A stretch of DNA of 64,000 nucleotides from Lucinisca nassula (lineage: Eukaryota > Mollusca > Bivalvia > Lucinida > Lucinidae). The stretch is taken from contig OY757010.1 of assembly GCA_963580285.1 (NCBI GenBank), positions 64,750,406 through 64,814,405 of the forward strand, in the 5' to 3' direction. Made by a program: the position numbers and the translations under genes. Numbering within the stretch: the stretch's first letter is position 1; the number at the start of each line of letters is the position of its first letter. Below, piece by piece: positions 60,401 to 62,885 of the stretch. The notes under the pieces are model-generated. The model did not search any database. It worked only from the letters and a program-made list of their open reading frames with translations, and was not told where the DNA came from.

Positions 60401-62692
60401 TGCTGTGGTAAGGCAGATTATTCAGACCCTGGTCAGACTGCTACTAGGAGCAGTGAGTTTGGATCTATATAGTTTGTTGTACCAATGCCTAGGGGTCTTA
60501 TGATCTTTTGACTTTTAGCCAGTTTCCTCAGTGATAACAAGAGATGGTATAGCAGAGGGAGTAGTTTTAGAAGATGGGACAGAAATCATGGCCAAGGCGG
60601 TTCTTTCAAATGCAACTCCAAAAATAACCTTCTTAGACTTGCTGCCTGAGGTAAATATTCTTTCTCATCATGTTAACAATGTAATGAATCCCCCAGCCTT
60701 AGCCCACTTTATTTAGAGAAAACTGGTGTTTACATGAGTGTACATTATTTTTATTATAGGGTGTGGATACTCATTAGAACCGCCTAAATGAGGCGGTTCT
60801 AACGAGCACCCACAGCCTATGTTTGTAGTATAAATACAGTATAGCTCCAATATATTTCGTTCTGATAATTCGCGATGTCCAATCTATCGCGGTCGCGCCG
60901 TGGATCCCGTTTTTTTCCCATAAAAATTCATAATTAAAAAAAAATAGAGTTTTAAGTTGTTAAAATTTATTTAAAACCAGAATAACCCAGGCCCCAACAG
61001 CGTTTGACTTTTCCCGGCCAGCGTCTGCTATTTGGCGCCAAAACATAACCATTCACGAGATCGCAGAAAAGTCCATTTTTATGATGCAAACATCTACCGT
61101 TAGATGTAGCTAATTGTCTGATGAGGGATTAAATCATTTTCATATTGATTGTGGATTAAATTTTATGATTGGGAGATAAACGCCAATTAGAGACATAACT
61201 TGACCATATTTTCACACCTTATCGACACGCACCGCAGGGTGACAATTATATGACAGGAATTAGCAATAGTGTCATACCTGAACCGTAATAAATACACAGA
61301 TGGTTTGTCTCTCAATTGACAGTGCAGCAATTATTGCGATTTACTTTAATACTGGTCTAGTTTTACCTTATTTAAGGACTCAAAAATACCGACAGTTGTA
61401 GACGATTTTTTTACACTTGCCCGCAATCAAAACACAATAAAATGATAGTTTTGTTGTTGTATAGTTTTTCGGCCCGTGGTAGACGTAAAATAATTTTTTT
61501 CCAACCGCTTTTAATGATTCTGAGATCTGGCAAGCAAAGGGAAACAACTAGAATTGCTTTAGCACTTAGCGCTTATGGTAGTTGCGCCCCTTGGCCGTCA
61601 CCCGTTAAAGACAACCAGGGGAACCCGCAAATTCAAAATGGCGTCCTGTTTTGACATTTTAGCAATCACATGTTTTCAGACGCAGATTTTCAGCTGTTCT
61701 CGAATGTAAGTTAATTGGTAGACACAGTCCCCTTTGTTTGTTCTGTCACTGAGTAATTCTGAACCTACTTTAATGGTGAAATACGGCCGATAGCATTACT
61801 GACAGCCATTAGTGTGGATTGATAAACGGTTCTCACCAAACTATCACCGGAACTTGTAGTGGCATCTCGGCAGACTACCGCGACTTATATCGCGCTCCGA
61901 CCACATCGCGGTTTTCGGGCTATGGCCCCCGACTACCGCGATATATTGGAGCTATACTGTATTAAGAAAAAATATTTCAAATTTTCTTTAGAAAAATGAC
62001 AATTTTGGAGGTATGTAAGAAAGCAATATGTCAAACTGATGTGTTATCTTACTGTTCTTTTAGGATACAACTTCAAGGGAGCTTACTACTTTTGCATATA
62101 TTATGGGTCAAACCATGCAAGTAAGGGTCTTCGAGCATAGTCCTTAAATTTTCATGAAGTCAAACTACATTCACTGTTTTTAAAAAAAAATATTTTTTAT
62201 GAGCTGGGGACAAACCATGCATGATTTAAATACATCTTTTGCTCAGCTAAGGATCATGACACAAGTAAGAGGACAGATAATCAGATACCAGTTGTCTGTA
62301 TACACATAACCGATTGTACACCTTTGAAATTTCTCCAGTGTCAAAATTCTATCTGGCTGCACCAAGACCGCAACATGATCATGCTTGATTTAGATTAGCA
62401 AACTTTGTATGAAAATTTTGCAGAGGATTATAATAGGATTCTTTTAGTCAGAACCCATAAATTAATTCATTTGAAAAACTGAATTTTCAACATAACTGGT
62501 ACATTGTAATATTTTTGACAAAAATCAATAGTATAAATTGTCAGGACTGTGAATTGTCTTTGAAAAATCTGGTAGTTTCGAAAAATCTATGTTAAACTCA
62601 CCCCATATTTATATTGCAGGGATCTCTAGATGACGATGTACTTTCCTCAGTGAAACAGCTCAATTATGAGTCACCAGTCACCAAAATAAATG
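24277..62692 (+). CDS. PYROXD2: PYROXD2-like mitochondrial FAD-dependent oxidoreductase (spliced, 3' incomplete)
   Basis: Ten exons in consistent phase encode about 382 residues, close to the order and spacing I know for the human protein (about 580 residues). The missing third lies beyond the window. Residues 1-35 are Arg-rich and lack acidic clusters at the start, like a mitochondrial presequence. An FAD-binding Rossmann fold follows: [12 protein letters not shown] at about 36-47 (GxGxxG), E65 and GGAAVTEE at 71-78, as in the phytoene desaturase/amine oxidase-like group. Further landmarks are [68 protein letters not shown] and SPVTKIN. PYROXD2 localises to mitochondria and is reported to support respiratory-chain function. 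Its substrate is not settled, although human variants associate with methylamine and methyl-lysine levels. Introns are large (0.9-7.2 kb) and packed with mobile elements. Homology is recalled, not searched. Confidence 0.93.
25045..25685 (+). repeat. SINE family B pieces inside the TIR transposon
   Basis: An ATT trinucleotide run lies at 25050-25070, then a short SINE B tail piece (TCTGGCCCAGTCAACA). A larger sense piece at 25474-25640 has CGGCAACATTCTTTCGTGGA, CCGCTGATTCAAGAAGGG and the tail GGGCCGTTAAACTCCAA. The tRNA head is missing. Between them, 25200-25440 shows weak likeness to family C (GAGCTGAAACTG, GTGTTGACGGG). Confidence 0.55.
25685..25925 (+). mobile_element. MITE family E copy (decayed)
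   Basis: AACCCCACTTTTCTGTAGTA arm, AGATTGTTGGTACTCGTTA half-core, CTCAAGGGAGGCGGTTCTAA centre, and the AGAAATATGAAAATTGTCAC arm. Confidence 0.6.
26420..26618 (-). mobile_element. MITE family E fragment
   Basis: Core remnant CACCTCATTGTACTCTATCG, then GAGCAGAAATAAGAAAAATA, TATAAAAGTGGGGTTTC and the terminal GTATAGGCGGGTTCTCGTGA. Interrupted by a G-run of about 12 at 26570-26581. Confidence 0.55.
26681..27872 (-). mobile_element. Helentron-like element in reverse orientation, 308-bp array
   Basis: Read antisense: 5' palindrome ATAGTTATCCCCACGC...AAGTGGGGATAT, a short CGTCCGTACGTCCGTC microsatellite (27805-27821), then about three 308-bp units plus a partial one, GCGTGGGGATATGCGATGGC as 3' motif plus hairpin (GCGATGGC GT GCCATCGA), and CTAGTTTTT. 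On the + strand each unit reads as a 106-codon frame only because 308 bp units lack stops. It lies inside the 9-bp-TSD transposon. Confidence 0.7.
27882..28100 (+). mobile_element. SINE-like family C copy (5' part shortened)
   Basis: GAGCCCCGCCCATCGGGCTT start, internal deletion of the CTGCATGATGC segment, then GTATATAAAACTTCGGTTTC and tail GATGGGACGTAAATCCTACA. Directly abuts the Helentron-like 5' end. Confidence 0.6.
28650..29065 (-). pseudogene. Non-LTR retrotransposon reverse transcriptase C-terminus
   Basis: Antisense open frame of 125 codons. The segment [20 protein letters not shown] followed by TIRDWNALP is the hallmark C-terminal end of CR1/Jockey-like reverse transcriptases (family pattern F.PRTI.DWN.LP). 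Everything upstream is lost at the SINE-like C insertion (29128). It is open but far too short to act. Confidence 0.78.
29128..29425 (+). mobile_element. SINE-like family C copy
   Basis: CCCCCGCCGATCGGGGCTTG to TTGACGGGGACATTAAACCT, then AAATCAAACAAATTAA. Near full length. Confidence 0.75.
29430..29758 (+). mobile_element. 3' part of a Helentron-like element
   Basis: Two to three degenerate units with GTGACCTACTTTATCATAAC, then CCTGGGGGAATTTTAGTG, hairpin GTGTTT(CAC)... read as GTGTTTCACAAACAC, and ATCTTGTTT. It resembles both the array at 6525 and the 3' end at 3549. The 5' half is missing. Confidence 0.6.
29857..30088 (+). mobile_element. MITE family P2 copy
   Basis: TTAACCCATTTTGTACCAGA on the left, GATTCCATTTGGTACAAAA on the right. 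The central inverted pair GATCAGATGCC/GGCTTCTGATC lies in the shared AAATAGTGCAGGC core. Confidence 0.7.
30089..30517. other. Unassigned AT-rich intron sequence
   Basis: Poly-A and AAAAATTA runs; no exon or element end seen. Confidence 0.4.
30518..30896 (+). mobile_element. MITE family E, full copy with triplicated arm
   Basis: Termini CATCACGAAAACACGCCTAT and TATAGGCTTGTTTTCGTAATG. A block of about 50 bp (ACGCCTATATAATTTTGACC through TTTTATATAGTAAAA) occurs three times at 30528-30675. The core GAACTGCCTCGCTGAGGCAGTTC is a perfect hairpin. The right end lies 47 nt before exon 2. Confidence 0.82.
30944..30963 (+). CDS. PYROXD2: PYROXD2-like exon 2, 20-nt microexon
   Basis: A strong pyrimidine tract and TTTCAG precede GTCATAATGGCCTTGTGTCT, and GTAGGT follows as donor. 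With the last base of exon 1 it reads G-H-N-G-L-V-S and restores the family motif GxGxxG followed by LV.AAYLQ from exon 3. Phase is 1 in, 0 out. Using the next possible donor (4 nt later) would break the frame into exon 3. Confidence 0.9.
31027..31303 (-). mobile_element. MITE family P2 copy
   Basis: TTAACCCTTTTTGGACCAAA left end, ATACAATGGGTTAA right end. Core hairpin GATCAGATGCCGCC...GACGTCTGATC. Confidence 0.7.
31375..31655 (+). mobile_element. MITE family E fragment followed by MITE family P3
   Basis: 31375-31448 has the E core remnant (CATAGATTATGGGTGTTCG, GTAGTTCTAATGAGTAC). P3 runs from TACTGTAATGATCCTAAGTA to TTAGGATTTTTACAGTGA, with a perfect core GATCAGACTGCTCCT/AGGAGCAGTCTGATC at about 31512-31543. 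Confidence 0.7.
31656..32520. other. Unassigned intron 2 sequence
   Basis: No exon fits the expected protein order here. It is AT-rich with short A runs; GATTGATTGATTC at 32176 is the only simple repeat. Confidence 0.4.
32521..32665 (-). repeat. MITE family P3 fragment
   Basis: CCTTTTGGACTCCTTGCTGA and AGTCCTTAAGGTGTCTAAAT, ending TTTTAGGATTTTTACAGTAA. The palindromic core is absent. Confidence 0.6.
33034..33243 (+). mobile_element. MITE family P1 copy (TTAA target)
   Basis: TTAA|CCCTTATCCTGCTGAA at the left and TTCAGCGGGATAAGGA|TTAA at the right. The body ACCAATCAATCACTTGATAT precedes a core GATCAGATGGC...GATCTGATC. TTAA flanks and CCC...GGG ends are piggyBac-like. Confidence 0.75.
33571..33809 (+). 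mobile_element. MITE family P2, best preserved copy
   Basis: TTAA|CCCATTTAGTACCAGAAA to TTTGGTACAAAAAGGG|TTAA. Core CAGATCAGACGCCGC...GGCGTCTGATCTG flanked by CAAACAGTGCA and ACTGTTTGC. Confidence 0.78.
34066..34310. mobile_element. Palindromic MITE with 52-bp perfect hairpin core
   Basis: Terminal pair GGGCCCGAGGATTATAACTT and (complement) GCCCGGAGGTTATAAAAAA. The core around 34121-34175 reads GCTCATGAATTTTAAAATGC then CAACAATTG and the exact complement. Confidence 0.72.
34415..34712 (+). mobile_element. SINE family B, full length
   Basis: tRNA-like head GCCGGCCTCCGTAGCTCAGT with B-box GGTTCGATACCC, body GGAGATTGATCATGAAATCT and CCGCTGATTCAAGAAGGGCA, tail GTTGACTGAGCGGTTAAACT and a CAAA repeat. 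About 298 bp. Confidence 0.82.
34713..35239. other. Unassigned intron 2 sequence
   Basis: AT-rich, no recognised feature. Confidence 0.4.
35240..35617 (+). repeat. Decayed P2 MITE interrupted by a deleted SINE B
   Basis: P2 arm TTAACCCTTTGTACTGAATG and core CAAACAGTGAAAGCCCTGAT, then SINE B at 35442-35572 (GCCTCGATAGCTCAGTCGGA joined directly to TAAGCCTGCCCAGG, its middle deleted), then ACTGTTTGCCAAAGACC. Confidence 0.55.
35617..36046 (+). mobile_element. MITE family P3 split by a P1 insertion
   Basis: The host starts GGTAATGATCTTAAGTATTG, is broken at a TTAA, and resumes with GGAGAACTACAGCAAGTCC to AGGATTTTTATGGTAAT. Other P3 copies carry a single TTAA-like site at that position. Confidence 0.8.
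35787..35988 (-). mobile_element. MITE family P1 inserted into P3
   Basis: Flanked by TTAA at 35783-35786 and 35989-35992. Ends CTCTTATGCTGTTCACGACA and ATATTCAGCAAGAGAAGGG. Core GATCAGATGGCTTCTGAAGA and complement. Confidence 0.82.
36195..36475 (+). mobile_element. SINE-like family C copy (diverged)
   Basis: ATTGGGCTGTATGGTGCTTA, CTAAACCTGCCCAGGCAGTG, tail GTTGACAGGGATGTAAAACC. Confidence 0.65.
36537..36746 (+). mobile_element. MITE family P1 copy 41 nt before exon 3
   Basis: TTAA|CCCTTATCCCGCTGAATA to GTTCAGCAGGATAAGGA|TTAA. Core GATCAGATGGCTTCTTCAGA and complement. Confidence 0.82.
36788..36881 (+). CDS. PYROXD2: PYROXD2-like exon 3
   Basis: 94 nt between ATTGTAG and GTAATTT. Encodes [28 protein letters not shown] and IVPG (last codon split). 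E65 should contact the FAD ribose and the GG pair the pyrophosphate, from knowledge of the fold. Confidence 0.93.
36957..37252 (-). mobile_element. SINE-like family C copy in intron 3
   Basis: GATTTGAGGTTTAATGTCCC to AAGCCCCGATGGGCGGGGGC. It starts 75 nt after the exon 3 donor. The following 37253-37425 is a P2 fragment (TTTGAAATCTAGGTGTGTCA, GCAAGCAGTGAAGCC). Confidence 0.75.
37515..37700 (-). mobile_element. MITE family P3, reverse copy
   Basis: CGTAAAAATCCTGGAAGTTC to CCAATACTTAGGATCATTA. The core CAGTGTAGACCCTGATCA is degraded. Confidence 0.65.
37805..37955 (+). repeat. MITE family M remnant
   Basis: CTAGTTGTTCAAAACTAAAG left arm, AAGCTCGTTAAGCTAACGGT right arm. The palindromic core is deleted. 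Confidence 0.5.
38286..38527 (+). CDS. PYROXD2: PYROXD2-like exon 4
   Basis: 242 nt after TTTACAG. Encodes the remainder of Gly, [35 protein letters not shown], then [20 protein letters not shown] and KDAQVFT. Donor chosen as ACT|GTATGG at 38528: it keeps V-F-T before KYGEFEEF of exon 5, as in the family (DAQVFPKYEEF). The competing donor CAG|GTATTT at 38519 is also in frame and would drop three residues. It may be used alternatively. Confidence 0.9.
38866..39180 (-). repeat. SINE family B fragment and SINE D tail
   Basis: Antisense B tail (ACTTTAATGGCCCAGTTCAA, AAGCGGTTAACCAGTATGGT) to 39032, then a D-type 3' piece TCTGGAATGAGTGCTCAAGA at about 39141. Confidence 0.55.
39604..39816 (+). mobile_element. 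MITE family P1 copy
   Basis: TTAA|CCCTTGACCTGCTGAATA to CTCAGCAGGACAAGGG|TTAA. Perfect core GATGGCTTCTTCAGAAGCCATC. Confidence 0.8.
40045..40171 (+). mobile_element. Minimal Helentron-like element, 127 bp
   Basis: 5' palindrome AGGGCCCCGCACTGAAAGTG through TGGGTGCCCTATA, a CTGTCTGTCCGTC microsatellite, 3' inverse motif CCGGGGCCCTA, hairpin GTCAGT(TTC)ACTGAC and AGCTCTAG before TT. It has no tandem array, so only the structural parts remain. Confidence 0.75.
40193..41705 (+). mobile_element. Helentron-like element with about 140-bp array
   Basis: 5' palindrome TAGCTCGCCTTACG...GTAAGGGGGAGCTA, then GGCGTC repeats in place of GTCC, then six or so units (AAGGTCAAGGTCACTGTGGC, ATTTATTGATGGATTTTAAT) related to those at 1319-3260. 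The 3' motif GGCGAGCTA, hairpin GTTGTC(TTCT)GACAAC and TCTTGTT follow. Confidence 0.75.
41867..43386 (+). mobile_element. Helentron-like element, mosaic ends
   Basis: 5' palindrome AGGGCCCCACACAG...GGGTGCCCTATAGTAA as in the 127-bp element, with units carrying TAACTTCAAAAGTATT and ACAAGACCTACATTCTGACA. The 3' end (GGGGAGCATCCCTCGGTTTC, then ACCGATGCTCTTGTT) lacks the matching GGGGCCCTA motif, so the two ends come from different families. A P2 fragment (42592-42660) and an E core (43188-43290) are inserted. Confidence 0.6.
43617..43908 (+). mobile_element. SINE-like family C copy nested in P3
   Basis: CGGCCCCCGCCCATCAAGCC to GTTGACGGGGATGTTAAACC and a CAAA tail. Confidence 0.75.
44035..44320 (-). 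mobile_element. MITE family E nested in P3
   Basis: Starts CATTACGATAACATACCTGT, ends GGACTTGTTCACGTGATG. The host sequence continues on either side, which fixes the family E termini as CATYACG...CGTRATG. Confidence 0.75.
44442..44595 (+). CDS. PYROXD2: PYROXD2-like exon 5
   Basis: 154 nt between ATCATTTAG and GTAAGTAAAG. Encodes [20 protein letters not shown] then [20 protein letters not shown] and LAKA, plus the first base of the next codon. The final 15 nt of exon and the donor form the start of a 34-bp minisatellite unit that has been amplified downstream. Confidence 0.92.
44581..45612 (+). repeat. 34-bp minisatellite derived from the exon 5 donor junction
   Basis: The source unit GTCTAGCCAAGGCTTGTAAG plus TAAAGTTTACATCA begins inside exon 5 (44581-44614). 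After a P2 insertion (44616-44850) some two dozen copies follow. Seven consecutive copies at 45057-45297 are nearly identical (GCTTTGTAAGCAAAACTTAC), the rest diverged. A further two copies lie at 46672-46735. Many units keep TTGTAAGTAAAGTT, an exact copy of the real donor. Confidence 0.88.
44616..44850 (-). mobile_element. MITE family P2 copy inside the minisatellite
   Basis: TAGCCCTTTTTGTACCAAAT to TGTACAAAATGGGCG. Core GATCAGACGCCGCATTTTGC and complement, a near-perfect hairpin. Confidence 0.72.
45718..46012 (-). mobile_element. SINE-like family C copy in intron 5
   Basis: TTTGAGGTTTAAAGTCCCCG to AAGCCCCTATGGGCGGGGGC. Confidence 0.75.
46013..46360. repeat. Degenerate duplicated segment
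   Basis: Two copies about 240 bp apart share AGGATGTTAAGCAATGGATA / GTTAGGCAACGGATATT, TAGTACCTGGATGGT and GTTGCTTGA.TT.GTGG.TGA. No element ends recognised. Confidence 0.5.
46361..46668 (+). mobile_element. SINE family B, full length
   Basis: Head GCCGGCCTCGGTAGCTCAGT, B-box GGTTCAATACCTGC, body CCGCTGATTCAAGAAGGGCA, tail GTTGACTGGGCGGTTAAACT plus a CAAA run. Confidence 0.82.
46736..47054. other. Intron 5 sequence before exon 6
   Basis: No repeat family recognised. The 3' part is pyrimidine-rich toward the acceptor. Confidence 0.4.
47055..47116 (+). CDS. PYROXD2: PYROXD2-like exon 6
   Basis: 62 nt between TTTCTTCAG and GTATGCG. Completes Phe and encodes [20 protein letters not shown], matching the family segment before the [16 protein letters not shown] helix. 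Phase 1 in, 0 out. Confidence 0.92.
47363..47530 (-). repeat. MITE family P3 fragment
   Basis: CCTTGAGGACTTGCTGTAAT, CAGCAAGGAGACCAAAAAGG, CAAACAGTGTAGATCCTGAT. Truncated at the core. Confidence 0.6.
47531..48925. other. Unassigned intron 6 sequence
   Basis: No exon expected here and none fits. A degenerate palindromic core (CTGATCCGACTG...CAGTCTGATCAGCACC) lies at about 48792-48840. Otherwise the sequence is low in repeats compared with the rest of the window. Confidence 0.4.
48930..49204 (+). mobile_element. MITE family E copy
   Basis: ACCTGAACCCCACTTTATAT arm, CATTAGAACCGCCACATTGA core, AATTAAGAAAAATATCAAAT arm, ending GGTGTGTTATCATAATG. Confidence 0.65.
49298..51349 (+). mobile_element. 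Helentron-like element, about 155-bp array
   Basis: 5' palindrome ATAGCCCCGCTTTG...AAAGTGGGGCTATA, TCCGT-type short repeats, then over ten units (TTCATGAAACTTCACACAAA, GACAATGTGCAGAGCG, GAACCATAACTCTGG). A block containing CTGTCTGTGTGTCTGTC occurs twice (49995 and 50467), so a roughly 470-bp higher-order unit was duplicated. The 3' end is AGCGGGGCTATA, hairpin GTCAGA(TCC)TCTGAC, AGCTCTAG before TT. Confidence 0.8.
51350..51654 (+). other. Intron spacer with palindromic core
   Basis: CAGATCAGACTGCTCCTACA and its inverse lie at about 51407-51440, flanked by GCAAACAGAGTGGGCC and ACACTGTTTGC: the P-family core without recognisable terminal arms. Confidence 0.55.
51655..53750 (+). mobile_element. 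Helentron-like element containing a second one
   Basis: 5' ATATGCCCATTTGAAAAATG, GTCCGTCCGTCTGTCTGGCT microsatellite, then units of roughly 130 bp (GGATAACTCCTCCTACA, AGCTGAAACTTCATACATAG, GACCATGAT.TGG) on both sides of an insertion at 52111-52973. The 3' end is CATATAATGCCCCGCTTGGG, where GCCCC/GGGG form the hairpin, followed by GCTCTTGTT. Confidence 0.75.
52111..52973 (+). mobile_element. Helentron-like element nested in another, with 145-bp array
   Basis: 5' palindrome TATCCCCTCGCAACAACGTT then GCGAATGGGGATATA, a GT/GTCT microsatellite (52167-52210), then about five units of 145 bp that are almost identical. Each unit contains GGGTCAAAGGTCAAGGTCAC. The 3' end is AGTTGCGAGGGGAT, short hairpin ACGC/GCGT, TGCCTTGTT. 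The host repeat reads through on both sides (ATATA... and ...TTAGACCATGATG), which fixes the insertion at a TT. Confidence 0.82.
54013..54228 (-). mobile_element. MITE family P1 copy upstream of exon 7
   Basis: TTAA|CCCTTATCCTGCTGAACA to TATTCAGCAGGATAAGGG|TTAA. Perfect core GATCAGATGGCTTCTGAAGA and complement. Ends 55 nt before exon 7. Confidence 0.85.
54284..54381 (+). CDS. PYROXD2: PYROXD2-like exon 7
   Basis: 98 nt between GATTTTCAG and GTAAGTTT. Encodes [20 protein letters not shown] then [13 protein letters not shown] (last codon split). It is the best conserved stretch of the gene. 98 is not a multiple of three, so skipping would shift the frame. Confidence 0.95.
54394..54606 (+). mobile_element. 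MITE family P1 copy downstream of exon 7
   Basis: TTTACCCCTTATCCCGCTGA to AATAGCAGGATAAGGG|TTAA. It starts 12 nt into intron 7 and is inverted relative to the copy at 54013. Confidence 0.8.
54741..55920 (+). other. Unassigned block with higher GC and several open frames
   Basis: Two overlapping frames (54741-55082 and 54785-55129) and a third (55255-55578, including a hydrophobic stretch [13 protein letters not shown]) lie in intron 7. None shows a family motif. A TTACAG acceptor at 54900 opens the second frame, which ends at 55129. A short inverted pair CATCACGAAGACACACCTG/CAGGTCTCCGTGATG (55346-55411) looks like a shrunken family E MITE. This could be a retroelement remnant or an alternative terminal exon. 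Confidence 0.35.
56217..56386 (-). mobile_element. SINE family A copy
   Basis: Antisense: tail CTTTTAGTTTTACGTCCCAC to head CACCACGGAGGCTTC. Body and B-box complement GGATCGATCCTGCGA are present. Confidence 0.75.
56484..56712 (+). mobile_element. SINE family E copy
   Basis: GTGCCTCCGTGGCCTGGTGG to GGACCTTAAAACCAGAA followed by a C run of about 18 (56697-56714). Confidence 0.75.
56731..56930 (+). repeat. MITE family P2 copy, right arm incomplete
   Basis: TTGAACCCATTTTGTACCGG, core CAAATCAGATGCGACAGAAT, then ATTTTGGACACCCCTAAATG. Abuts the next element. Confidence 0.6.
56931..57940 (+). mobile_element. Helentron-like element (same family as 18715)
   Basis: 5' TTATACCCCCTGGCATACAA then TATGGAGGGTATATA, CATCCATC/TCTGTCC microsatellite, degenerate units (CATTTGGTTAAAGTTTTATG, TTGATACTTGCATCAATGTT), 3' GGGGGTATACGTGACCCACT, hairpin GTGACC/GGTCGT, TGCTCTAG before TT. 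Confidence 0.75.
57983..58227 (-). mobile_element. MITE family N copy just before exon 8
   Basis: GAGCCCCGCCAAGCGAATTT to CGCTTGAGGGGGCCC, flanked by ATATG and CATATG. Its end lies only 25-29 nt from the exon 8 acceptor. Confidence 0.78.
58252..58393 (+). CDS. PYROXD2: PYROXD2-like exon 8
   Basis: 142 nt between GTTTTTCAG and GTAGGTTC. Completes Gly, then [35 protein letters not shown] and [12 protein letters not shown]. The Gly-rich AWGYVxGGMG stretch is a family landmark in the substrate-domain region. Phase 2 in, 0 out. Confidence 0.95.
58448..58725 (-). mobile_element. SINE-like family C copy in intron 8
   Basis: GTTGAGGTTTTACGTCCTCT to AGGCCCAGATGGGCGGGG. It begins about 55 nt after the exon 8 donor. 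Confidence 0.72.
59089..59336 (+). mobile_element. MITE family W, copy 1
   Basis: TTAAGGGGAATGGGAACACC to GTGTACCCATTCCCGTTA. Internal hairpin AAAGGAAAGAATTTGCTCCT/AGGAGCATTTTCTTTCCTTT. Confidence 0.75.
59667..59822 (+). mobile_element. SINE family A copy in intron 8
   Basis: Head GAAGCCTCCATGGTAAAGTG (decayed), B-box-like AGGATCAATCCC, tail GAGACGTAAAACTCAAAC. A short inverted pair CACTCATAGTCA.../CATGAGTGTAGG flanks the region. Confidence 0.7.
59895..60138 (-). mobile_element. MITE family W, copy 2 in inverse orientation
   Basis: GAGGAATGGGAACACCTTCA to CAGGTGTTCCCATTCCCCTT. High similarity to the complement of 59089-59336 over most of its length. Confidence 0.75.
60519..60650 (+). CDS. 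PYROXD2: PYROXD2-like exon 9
   Basis: 132 nt between GACTTTTAG and GTAAATAT. Encodes [40 protein letters not shown] and LLPE: the second part of the FAD domain, with the V.LEDG...KAVLSNA pattern where a strand returns to the cofactor. Phase 0 in and out. Confidence 0.95.
60670..62010 (+). mobile_element. MITE family E split by a pogo/Tigger-like insertion
   Basis: Left half to 60836 (core GAACCGCCTAAATGAGGCGGTTC at about 60778-60801), right half from 61960 (TATTAAGAAAAAATATTTCA). The inserted element replaces nothing but a TA. Confidence 0.75.
60837..61959. mobile_element. Pogo/Tigger-like non-autonomous element, 1.12 kb
   Basis: Termini CAGTATAGCTCCAATATATT and the complement AATATATTGGAGCTATACTG inside TA duplications (60835, 61960). 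Sub-terminal CpG-rich blocks contain repeated CGCG (TATCGCGGTCGCGCC; CGACTTATATCGCGCTCCGA). CAGT ends and TA targets fit the pogo/Tigger group. No transposase frame is present. Confidence 0.78.
62064..62120 (+). CDS. Candidate 57-nt cassette exon of the PYROXD2-like gene
   Basis: A good acceptor (ACTGTTCTTTTAG) and strong donor (CAA|GTAAGG) bound 57 nt open in the gene's frame, phase 0 to 0, adding 19 residues ([19 protein letters not shown]). Joining exon 9 directly to exon 11 already gives the family spacing, so this would be an insertion between LLPE and GSLDDDVL. It may be alternative, lineage-specific or spurious. Confidence 0.3.
62620..62692 (+). CDS. PYROXD2: PYROXD2-like exon 11 (last exon seen)
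   Basis: 73 nt between ATATTGCAG and GTATGCC. Encodes [20 protein letters not shown] and TKIN plus one base. SPVTKIN is a family landmark. The remaining C-terminal third, including the last FAD-contacting GGG region, lies beyond 64000. Numbered 11 to leave 10 for the candidate at 62064. Confidence 0.93.
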
Positions 62693-62704
62693 GTATGCCA
62701 ACTT

Positions 62705-62885
62705 TAAGGTGAACAGATACCACAACCTCATTATAACACAGTTCGTTATAGCAAGGTTTCGAGTATAACACATTTTCAAGATGGATGCCAAAAATGTATA
62801 GATTGTATAGAAAAATGTTCTTAAATTTCTATAGACTCTGTCCCATGGAAAAAGGAGTCCACTCTTAAAGGAAAGAATTTGCTCC
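62705..62885 (+). repeat. Fragments of a pogo-like terminus and of MITE family W
   Basis: ATTATAACACAGTTCGTTAT and GCAAGGTTTCGAGTATAAC resemble Tigger-type termini. 62832-62885 matches family W (AAAGGAAAGAATTTGCTCCT) and is cut off at the next element. Confidence 0.5.
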
